15,693 bases of DNA from JBFJWU01 sp041623475 [NCBI: bacterium]. GTDB lineage: Bacteria; J088. The position numbers and the translations under genes were made by a program. The stretch lies in the NCBI GenBank assembly GCA_041623475.1, contig JBFJWU010000034.1, positions 1-15,693 of the forward strand. Reading direction: 5' to 3'. Shown in pieces: positions 8,934-14,351 of the stretch (position 1 is the stretch's first letter; each line of letters begins with the position of its first letter). The notes below the pieces were generated by a model. It searched no databases. It had not been told where the DNA came from and saw only the letters and a list, made by a program, of their open reading frames with translations.

Positions 8934-9985
8934 GGCTGCTCCGGCTTTCGGGCGGTTGCCAGCAGCACCCGCCCCAGTCCTGCCAGGTCTGGCACGCCGG
9001 ACATATGGATATCCAGCTGGATTATTTTTTCAACGGTTTTTGGGTCAGAAAGGTCCAACTGTTCCAGCCGGTTTTGAAACGGCCCGTCGACCACGAAATG
9101 CGAAGTCTGTATTTCGATATCGCCGAATCCGGCAGCTTCGATCAGGCCGTAAAGTGATTCGGTCGTGTAATAGGTCACGTCATAGTCGTCATCGATGCGA
9201 CAGCGCGCCCGGGACATCACTTCCGGGATTTCGACGGCGGGAATCCGGTGATCCGCGCAGACGGCACCGACCAATGCCTCCACAGATACTGCCAGCATTC
9301 CGCCGGGCCTCAGGATTCGTAGAAACTCGGCAAGAACGTGTTCGGGATGATCGATGTAGCAAATGGTCTCAATGCAGAAACATGCATCGACCGACTCATC
9401 GTCCAGAAAACGAAGCCTGTCCAGCGGCGAGCAGTTCAATTGCAGTCGATCCAGATCCCAGTTATTTCGCAGCGCGTGGGCTACCAGTCGTTTCAACGCC
9501 GAAGGCGAACCATCGACACCGTGGACCATCCGACCTGCAGCCTGCAGGTCGCCGATAAATCGTCCGATACCGCATCCGGCATCGACAATTGCTGCATCAG
9601 CAGGAAGTGCTTCGAGCCATTGACCGAGCTGCTGCAGGTAGATACGGCGTTGAATATCCTTCAGGGCGTGGGCCGGGCTGTCAGGGTGGAGAAAATCAAA
9701 CCAGTCCCCAAGATCAGGCCAGCGCCGTTCGTAGCTGCTTACATACTCGCCCGGATCAGGGTGCGGTCCGGTATCCAGGCTGGGGCGTATTTCCAGTGTT
9801 CCCTGTTTATCCAGTTCCAGGATCGACCTGGCCAGGTCGACCAGCGGTGGGCGACTGGTGTCCAGCAGGATATTCAAGTCAAACCCTTCGCCCAGTTCGT
9901 GCAATTGCTGCGCCACGGGTGCGGGGCAGTTTCCTGTCCCGTAAACCTGAAACCCCGAAAGTATGTCTGCGTCGCCTGTGTCCAT
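8930..9985 (-). CDS. Class I SAM-dependent methyltransferase
   Basis: First gene of the five-gene minus operon. It contains motif I VDAGCGIG (134-141 of the 351-residue product), the acidic end of strand 2 in GVDGS (156-160), and the post-motif LRILRPGGMLAVSVE (222-236), so this is a Rossmann-fold methyltransferase of the Methyltransf_11/25 type. About 130 residues precede the catalytic fold and may contribute to substrate binding. The frame is open to 10189, but those extra residues are low in quality and cross the control region. ATG 9985 is the first good start; GGAGG lies 15 bases upstream, which is rather far. TTG at 10009 is an alternative. Its target (O, N or C) cannot be told. It may act on the same compound as the rSAM enzymes that follow it. 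Confidence 0.85.
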   Translation of the reverse strand: MDTGDADILSGFQVYGTGNCPAPVAQQLHELGEGFDLNILLDTSRPPLVDLARSILELDKQGTLEIRPSLDTGPHPDPGEYVSSYERRWPDLGDWFDFLHPDSPAHALKDIQRRIYLQQLGQWLEALPADAAIVDAGCGIGRFIGDLQAAGRMVHGVDGSPSALKRLVAHALRNNWDLDRLQLNCSPLDRLRFLDDESVDACFCIETICYIDHPEHVLAEFLRILRPGGMLAVSVEALVGAVCADHRIPAVEIPEVMSRARCRIDDDYDVTYYTTESLYGLIEAAGFGDIEIQTSHFVVDGPFQNRLEQLDLSDPKTVEKIIQLDIHMSGVPDLAGLGRVLLATARKPEQP

Positions 9986-10032
9986 CCGCCAGTTACCCCG
10001 CCTCCACAATGGCGCATTGTTGTTGCCGTACC

Positions 10033-10051
10033 GGTTATGATTATAGTAACC
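10033..10051. promoter_or_regulatory. Imperfect palindrome, possible operator
   Basis: GGTTA (10033-10037) and TAACC (10047-10051) form an inverted repeat around the TATAAT-like patch in the divergent gap. A regulator bound here could block transcription in both directions. The arms are only 5 bases long, so this is weak evidence. Confidence 0.3.
10040..10045 (-). promoter_or_regulatory. Possible -10 element for the minus operon
   Basis: The minus strand reads TATAAT here, 54 bases upstream of the ATG at 9985, within an AT-rich patch in an otherwise GC-richer gap. No good -35 hexamer lies 16-18 bases further upstream, so an activator may be needed or the match may be chance. Confidence 0.35.
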
Positions 10052-10105
10052 AGTTGGCGCGATGGCCTGCCGCTTTTGTTGGCAGCGCCTTGTGTGGCCA
10101 ACTGG
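10050..10105 (+). other. Long nested inverted repeat / structured leader candidate
   Basis: CCAGTTGGC (10050-10058) is exactly repeated in reverse complement at 10097-10105 (GCCAACTGG). Inside it, GGCCTGCC (10064-10071) can pair with GGCAG plus GCC (10081-10089) with one bulged base. As RNA this would be a long stem-loop with one internal loop, in the gap ahead of the rSAM gene at 10160. It could be a 5' leader structure or a pair of protein-binding half-sites. I do not see the conserved boxes of a cobalamin riboswitch. Confidence 0.45.
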
Positions 10106-10128
10106 CTTTGAAACGTTGTTTGGTTGGC

Positions 10129-10144
10129 TGTCCCTGATGGGACA
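10129..10144 (+). other. Hairpin adjoining the ribosome-binding site
   Basis: TGTCCC (10129-10134), loop TGAT, GGGACA (10139-10144) make a perfect 6-base-pair stem whose right arm touches the AGGAGGGAGG ribosome-binding site. It could modulate access of the ribosome to that site. Confidence 0.4.
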
Positions 10145-10153
10145 GGAGGGAGG
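10144..10153 (+). promoter_or_regulatory. Strong ribosome-binding site that fixes an unusual start
   Basis: AGGAGGGAGG is a near-perfect anti-16S match. The only start at normal distance in the open frame is the ATC at 10160, six bases after the last G. No ATG, GTG or TTG lies in frame just downstream, and the TTG at 10124 is upstream of this site. Confidence 0.75.
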
Positions 10154-10159
10154 TCGGCG

Positions 10160-11596
10160 ATCAAAGTCCTGCTGCTGAATACATTTCAACGTCCGGAAAC
10201 GACAGCGGGGGCGTACAAGCGCTTTCTGTCACCAATGCCGCCGATCACAATTGCCTATCTGGCGGCTGCACTGGAAGAAGCCGGTGTGGACGTTGAGTTC
10301 TACGATGACGTCGTGCATCACGGCGATCAGGCGCAGTTGGAATCTGTCCTGAAGCGGGCGCGTCCCGATCTGGTCGGGATATCAGTTGTCACGGGAACTA
10401 TTGCTGGCGCCGAAAGGGCGGCAACTATCGTTCGACAGGCATCGCCTGATTCGCGAATCGTAATGGGAAATATCCACGCAGACCTGTTTTACGAGCAGAT
10501 GCTGCGTTCGGGCCTGGCGGACTTTGTCGTTCATAACGAGGGCGAAGTGACCCTGGTTGAACTTGTTCGGGAAATGGCTGCTGCGCAACCGGATTTTTCC
10601 CGGGTCGCGGGGATTTCGTTTATCGACGGCGAAACAGTTATCAAGAATGACGTCCGCCCTTTTGTCGACGACCTGGATACGCTGCCGTTTCCGGCGTGGC
10701 ATCTTTTTCCGCTGGACAAGTACAAAATTTTTAATTTCGCGCGGGTCAAATCACCCGGGATGCTGGTTTTGGGTTCGCGTGGTTGCCCGTTCAACTGCAC
10801 ATACTGTTCCCTGGTCGTGAACGAGGGAACAAAACGCCGTCGGCGTACGGTCAACAACATTGTCGACGAATGCGAGTGGCTTTACGACAAGTTTGGCTAT
10901 AAGCAGGCATCATTTATCGATCCGATCTTTCCATTTTATCGGCAGGAAGGGTTTGAGTTTGCGGCAGAAATGGAGCGTCGGGGCCTGGCCAAAGACATGG
11001 TTTGGATAACCGAAACCCGGGTTGACCTGGTAGATGACGAACTGATGGCCGCCATGTATCAGGGGGGGTTGCGTCGCGTCATGTTTGGTTTTGAAACCGG
11101 CAGCCAGGAGCAACTGAAGCGGATCCGGAAGGGCGCAAAGATCGACCGCGGCGTTGAGGCGGCACTTTCGGCGAAGAAGGCGGGAGTCAGTGTCGTCGGT
11201 TTTTTCATGATTGGCATTCCGGGATCTACCCACGAGGATATCGAATGCACCATCGAATATGCCAGCAATGTTCTGGATATCGATTTTGCGAAGTTTACTG
11301 TTTTTGTGCCATATCCTGGCACCCCCGAGTACGCCCGATTGCTGGAGGAAGGTTCCATGCCCGAGCCGGAAAACTGGGATCGTTTTACAAGCTATCCAAC
11401 AAAATCCCGGCCGCCGGCATACCTGCCTGACGGAATGTCCGTCGATGACATTATTCGGTACCAGCGCAGGGCGTATCTGTCATTTTATGTTCGTCCGCGA
11501 ATGATTATGCACCAGTTATTCAAAGTCCGGACGCTGGGACTTAAAGACATGTTTGATGGACTGAGACTGATGTCGCCGGTATCGGTCCGCACCTGA
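10160..11596 (+). CDS. B12-binding-domain radical SAM protein, probable ATC start
   Basis: The product has 478 residues when started at ATC 10160. It begins (I)KVLLLNTFQRP, aligning directly with the MKVLL and MKILL starts of its neighbours; the frame itself is open from a TTG at 10124, which would add 12 residues of odd composition across the ribosome-binding site. The B12 domain includes VMGNIHAD and VHNEGE in place of GGxH and GEGE. The barrel motif is C209-x3-C213-x2-C216 (CPFNCTYC), with PYPGTPEY late in the barrel. It is transcribed divergently from the minus operon, with a structured gap between. Its role is inferred only as carbon methylation or ring formation. The next feature downstream is the peptide gene with its own promoter. 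Confidence 0.88.
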   Translation: MKVLLLNTFQRPETTAGAYKRFLSPMPPITIAYLAAALEEAGVDVEFYDDVVHHGDQAQLESVLKRARPDLVGISVVTGTIAGAERAATIVRQASPDSRIVMGNIHADLFYEQMLRSGLADFVVHNEGEVTLVELVREMAAAQPDFSRVAGISFIDGETVIKNDVRPFVDDLDTLPFPAWHLFPLDKYKIFNFARVKSPGMLVLGSRGCPFNCTYCSLVVNEGTKRRRRTVNNIVDECEWLYDKFGYKQASFIDPIFPFYRQEGFEFAAEMERRGLAKDMVWITETRVDLVDDELMAAMYQGGLRRVMFGFETGSQEQLKRIRKGAKIDRGVEAALSAKKAGVSVVGFFMIGIPGSTHEDIECTIEYASNVLDIDFAKFTVFVPYPGTPEYARLLEEGSMPEPENWDRFTSYPTKSRPPAYLPDGMSVDDIIRYQRRAYLSFYVRPRMIMHQLFKVRTLGLKDMFDGLRLMSPVSVRT

Positions 11597-11621
11597 TGCG
11601 GATGTTATCGGTAACCATTCG

Positions 11622-11650
11622 TTGACATGAGCATTAACGCTGGCTAAAAT
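11622..11650 (+). promoter_or_regulatory. Near-consensus sigma70 promoter for the peptide gene
   Basis: A perfect -35 TTGACA (11622-11627), a 17-base spacer and -10 TAAAAT (11645-11650) lie 24 bases before the peptide start codon. Transcription would begin near 11657. It is the best promoter in the window and lies in the gap just after the stop of the preceding rSAM gene. Confidence 0.8.
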
Positions 11651-11674
11651 CTAAATGTACCTGCGAGGAGCAAG

Positions 11675-11755
11675 ATGCGAGATCTACTCAAAAATAACTG
11701 GTGGCCGGCACCCAAGCCAGCACCAGGCCCACCAGAACCGAATCCCGAATCCTGA
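11675..11755 (+). CDS. 26-residue proline-rich peptide, candidate RiPP precursor
   Basis: ATG follows GAGGAG (11665-11670) by four bases, behind a consensus promoter. The peptide has a short charged start (MRDLLK), then NNWWPAP at residues 7-13, and prolines at 11, 13, 15, 17, 19, 20, 22 and 24, ending PES. It has no Cys, Ser/Thr cluster or hydrophobic signal. It is flanked on both sides by B12 radical SAM genes, which in known pathways methylate or cross-link residues of ribosomal peptides. Its size resembles tiny precursors such as PqqA, with little room for a separate leader. The alternative is a regulatory leader peptide: it has tandem Trp codons (TGG TGG) and a PPE stalling motif, followed by hairpins. 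Expression looks well supported; the function is inference. Confidence 0.7.
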   Translation: MRDLLKNNWWPAPKPAPGPPEPNPES

Positions 11756-11760
11756 TTGCC

Positions 11761-11788
11761 TGTCGCGGCCGTCTATTGGTCAGCGACA
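11761..11788 (+). other. Hairpin just downstream of the peptide stop
   Basis: TGTCGC-GGCC (11761-11770), loop GTCTATT, GGTC-A-GCGACA (11778-11788) pair over ten positions with one bulged A and one G-T pair, six bases after the stop codon. There is no T-run after it, so it is not a standard intrinsic terminator. It may stabilise or attenuate the peptide message. Confidence 0.45.
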
Positions 11789-11814
11789 AGAATCAAGATC
11801 GGCTGACGGAGCCT

Positions 11815-11838
11815 GCGCCGGATGAAACATCCGGTCGC
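11815..11838 (+). other. Second hairpin before the downstream rSAM gene
   Basis: GCG-CCGGATG (11815-11824), loop AAA, CATCCGG-T-CGC (11828-11838) give a seven-base-pair perfect stem extended by three pairs past a bulged T. An A-rich stretch follows rather than T, so termination on this strand is doubtful. With the first hairpin it could set a lower expression level for the rSAM gene than for the peptide. Confidence 0.45.
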
Positions 11839-11873
11839 AAAAGATCTGCCATGACAATTACGGGTACCGGAGC

Positions 11874-13409
11874 ATGACCCGGGTACTTTTTGTCAGTCCG
11901 CCCAGGTGGAACGAGACGCTGTACCCTGCGATGGGGGCGATGGGCGGGATGGTCAAGCTTCCGCCTATCGGGATGCTGTTTATTGCGGCGCAGCTTCGCA
12001 AGCAGTTAGGCAGCGATTGCCGACTGTTTGATTACAACATTTACGATCAGCAGGATTATTCGCTGATCGATTCCGTCCTGCGCGCCTTTCAGCCGGATGT
12101 CGTCGGGATTACAACCTATAGTTTTATCGTCTATGACGTCTACCGGGTAGCGCAACGCATCCGCGAGGTACTGCCGTCCGCCAAAATTGTTATGGGCGGG
12201 AAACACGTCCAGTTATATCCCCGGGAAACACTGCGCCAACCATTTGTCGATTACCTGGTCCAGGGTGATGGCGAGGTCGCAATGACCGAACTGGTGCGCA
12301 GTATCGAAGGCGGGGAGCTGCACCCGACTGACATCCAGGGTGTCTGGTTTCGTCACACGTCAGGCGAAATTCATGAGGGCGGGGTGGCCGACACAGTGAC
12401 CGAGCTGGATCAGTTGCCCCCGCCCGATATCTCATTGATTGATCAAGGCAGACGCAAGCGCTATGGATACAAATTCGGCGCTGGCGGCCTGGAAGCGACG
12501 ATGTACACGTCCCGTGGCTGTCCGTGGAAATGCAGTTACTGCATGAGCGCATATTCAGACCACCGGTATTACTATCACAGCCCCGGCTATGTTCTGGACG
12601 AAATCGAACGCTATGTCAACGATGGCTACCAGGTGATCCATTTCATGGATGACCATTTCAACCTGAATATCAACCGGGCCAAGGAAATCTGCCAGGGAAT
12701 TATTGATCGTAAATTACCGATCACCTGGACGATGCGTGGATCGGCCAAGTTTGTTGACCGGGAACTGGCAAACCTGCTGGCCGAAAGCCACTGCGAGCGA
12801 CTGAACCTGGGCGTCGAAAGTGCCAACGAGGGGGTACTGAACACCTTTGATCGATTTACCAAAACGGAACAGGTACGGCAGGCATTTGAGCAGCTGGATG
12901 GCCGGGGAATCGCCCTGGCGGGTTACTTTATTCTGGGATTTCCCCAGGAATCCAGGGAAATGGCATGGAATTCTGTGGAGCTGGCAGTCTCGCTGCCGAT
13001 TGACTATGCCCAGTTTTCGGTCCTGTTTCCTGCGCCCGGGACCCCCTACCTGCACAAATTGCTGGACGCAGGTGTCCTGGCGCAGGATCCGTACGCGGAC
13101 TATTCAGAGTCGCCGCAGAAGGTTTTCAAGCTGCCTTATTATGGCGAGACCCTGACCGAAACAGAGGTTGCCGCGCTGATTGAGGATGCCTATCGCAGGT
13201 TTTATCTGCGGCCAAGCCTGGTGGCAAGGCACCTGCGCAAACTGCGAAGCCCCAGGGAACTGTGGACCAAGTCAAAACTGGGCGTGCAGCTGGCCTATTT
13301 TTCCGGCCGGAAATTATTAACGGGGGCCCAGACCAATTGGGAGGCAACCCCAAGGCACCGTAATGACCTGGTCGGGGACGGATTAAGCGTCGTCAAACTT
13401 TATCACTGA
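11874..13409 (+). CDS. B12-binding-domain radical SAM protein next to the peptide gene
   Basis: This 511-residue protein begins MTRVLFVSPPR. The B12-type domain spans about 1-145 (VMGGKH at 106-111, VQGDGE at 129-134). The radical SAM motif is C216-x3-C220-x2-C223 (CPWKCSYC), with PAPGTPY late in the barrel and about 100 further residues in a helical C-terminal region. Being directly downstream of the peptide and possibly on its transcript, it is the first candidate for an enzyme acting on that peptide; this is inference from position. The ATG has GGAG only one base upstream, so initiation is probably weak. An eight-codon frame (ATG 11851) ends in an ATGA overlap with it. Its 3' end overlaps the convergent SRPBCC gene by 17 bases. 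Confidence 0.92.
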   Translation: MTRVLFVSPPRWNETLYPAMGAMGGMVKLPPIGMLFIAAQLRKQLGSDCRLFDYNIYDQQDYSLIDSVLRAFQPDVVGITTYSFIVYDVYRVAQRIREVLPSAKIVMGGKHVQLYPRETLRQPFVDYLVQGDGEVAMTELVRSIEGGELHPTDIQGVWFRHTSGEIHEGGVADTVTELDQLPPPDISLIDQGRRKRYGYKFGAGGLEATMYTSRGCPWKCSYCMSAYSDHRYYYHSPGYVLDEIERYVNDGYQVIHFMDDHFNLNINRAKEICQGIIDRKLPITWTMRGSAKFVDRELANLLAESHCERLNLGVESANEGVLNTFDRFTKTEQVRQAFEQLDGRGIALAGYFILGFPQESREMAWNSVELAVSLPIDYAQFSVLFPAPGTPYLHKLLDAGVLAQDPYADYSESPQKVFKLPYYGETLTETEVAALIEDAYRRFYLRPSLVARHLRKLRSPRELWTKSKLGVQLAYFSGRKLLTGAQTNWEATPRHRNDLVGDGLSVVKLYH

Positions 13410-13962
13410 TCCCGGCGTTATCTGGCCCAGTCCCAGAATTGCCCGCGAACGTGGCTAGAAGTTTGTCCTTAAACAATATTGGCTGAGCCGGTGCCAGGTA
13501 GTCATCAATGCCGGATCCAAACAGGCGCTGCCGTCGAGTCAGGATGGCCAGGTCTTCTGCCAGTGTTTTCTGGTTGGCGCGGCGAACGATCTGTTCCAGC
13601 ATGCGGCGCATCGGCCAGGCCCAGATCGGCAGGTCCAGGCTTATCCGGGTACAAATTGTGCACTGGGCCTTATCGGTGTCGCTGGCAGCAATCTTTGATT
13701 CTGCGGTCACAGGTCCAATTGGTGAGCTCATGACCTGGATAATATCGCCGGGCGGGTTGTAGCGAATGGTTTGCCGTACTGTCCGCCGGGCCGGCCAGCG
13801 TCCAACCGTGTACTGCACTTCAATCTCGTCCGGCTGCGAACTGGTGAGCTTTGGGTTATGAATTGCTGAATGAATGACCAGGTGTTCCATGTCAAAATAG
13901 TTCGCCACGACCTGTGGCAGCGACGCGGGCACGATTTTGTCAATCGTAAAACGGTGGATCAC
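13393..13962 (-). CDS. SRPBCC-fold protein, possible catalytic half of a split Rieske oxygenase
   Basis: The product has 189 residues from GTG 13962, which overlaps the Rieske gene's stop as GTGA; an ATG at 14007 would overlap more and has no ribosome-binding site. The start IHRFTIDKIVPASLPQVV is typical of SRPBCC/START-like domains. Within it lies N21-Y-F-D24-x2-H27-x3-H31 (also H35), close to the N-x2-D-x2-H-x4-H iron-ligand motif of Rieske oxygenases. About 105 residues later E136-D137-L-A-I-L stands where such enzymes have the Asp ligand in an 'EDVxI' helix. With the Rieske protein upstream, the two add up to a normal oxygenase alpha subunit (about 320 residues). The one-residue-shorter His spacing leaves doubt. 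A non-catalytic hydrophobic-ligand binding protein is the alternative. Confidence 0.7.
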   Translation of the reverse strand: MIHRFTIDKIVPASLPQVVANYFDMEHLVIHSAIHNPKLTSSQPDEIEVQYTVGRWPARRTVRQTIRYNPPGDIIQVMSSPIGPVTAESKIAASDTDKAQCTICTRISLDLPIWAWPMRRMLEQIVRRANQKTLAEDLAILTRRQRLFGSGIDDYLAPAQPILFKDKLLATFAGNSGTGPDNAGISDKV

Positions 13963-14351
13963 AGAACTGGGGCGGTCACGATCAGTTGGTCGCCATTCTC
14001 CTGCCATGGAAGGGGGACCAGGCGTCCGGCAAAAACATTTTCCCGGGCGTTATCCGGTGCACTACCGTAAAGGCCCTGGCCCTGAATGGTCCGACATTGG
14101 CCTGATGCCAGGTCGAACTCATAATTGTGCCAAGGGCAGCGAACAACCTGATCTGCAATCCTTGCTTCCAGCAGGGGCCCGCCCAGATGCGGGCAGACAC
14201 CGCTGTAAACACGAATTCCATCGGTGGTTGCTACGGCCAGGATTTCCGTTGTTCCATCGTCATATCTGACGATTTTCCGGTCTTGGATTTCGGCGATTGA
14301 CAGGGATACTTCGACTGTCCTGCTGGCCCGTCCGGCGGCTGTCGTATTCAG
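13959..14351 (-). CDS. Rieske [2Fe-2S] ferredoxin-like protein, probable CTG start
   Basis: This protein of about 130 residues has the Rieske ligands C53-P-H55 (VCPHLGG) and C72-P-W-H75 (RCPWHNYEFD), so it holds a [2Fe-2S] cluster and transfers electrons. No ATG, GTG or TTG lies in frame between the end of the upstream rSAM coding region and the first Cys. CTG at 14351 overlaps that gene's TGA as CTGA, matching the ATGA and GTGA junctions elsewhere in this window, and is the most likely start. The next canonical starts upstream would overlap the rSAM gene by more than 200 bases. It may feed electrons to the SRPBCC protein that follows with a 4-base overlap, or to the rSAM enzymes. Confidence 0.85.
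   Translation of the reverse strand: MNTTAAGRASRTVEVSLSIAEIQDRKIVRYDDGTTEILAVATTDGIRVYSGVCPHLGGPLLEARIADQVVRCPWHNYEFDLASGQCRTIQGQGLYGSAPDNARENVFAGRLVPLPWQENGDQLIVTAPVL

Noticed and set aside
8791-10137. Plus-strand open frames of 180-257 residues opposite the methyltransferase
   Set aside because: Arg/Ser/Pro-rich shadow translations of a gene with good methyltransferase motifs on the minus strand.
10050-10144. Cobalamin riboswitch ahead of the B12-rSAM gene
   Set aside because: Attractive by context, but I could not find the conserved B12-box sequence; kept only as an unassigned structured region.
10137-10178. 13-codon ATG frame before the rSAM gene
   Set aside because: It has no ribosome-binding site of its own and overlaps the strong site used by the rSAM gene.
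11756-11806. TTG-started 16-codon frame directly after the peptide stop, in the same phase
   Set aside because: No ribosome-binding site, and it runs through the hairpin; probably chance. Readthrough of the TGA is not supported.
11761-11838. Intrinsic terminator after the peptide gene
   Set aside because: Both stems are good, but neither is followed by a run of T on the plus strand.
11851-11877. Eight-codon frame (MTITGTGA) overlapping the next rSAM start as ATGA
   Set aside because: Could aid translational coupling, but it lacks a ribosome-binding site and is too short to call.
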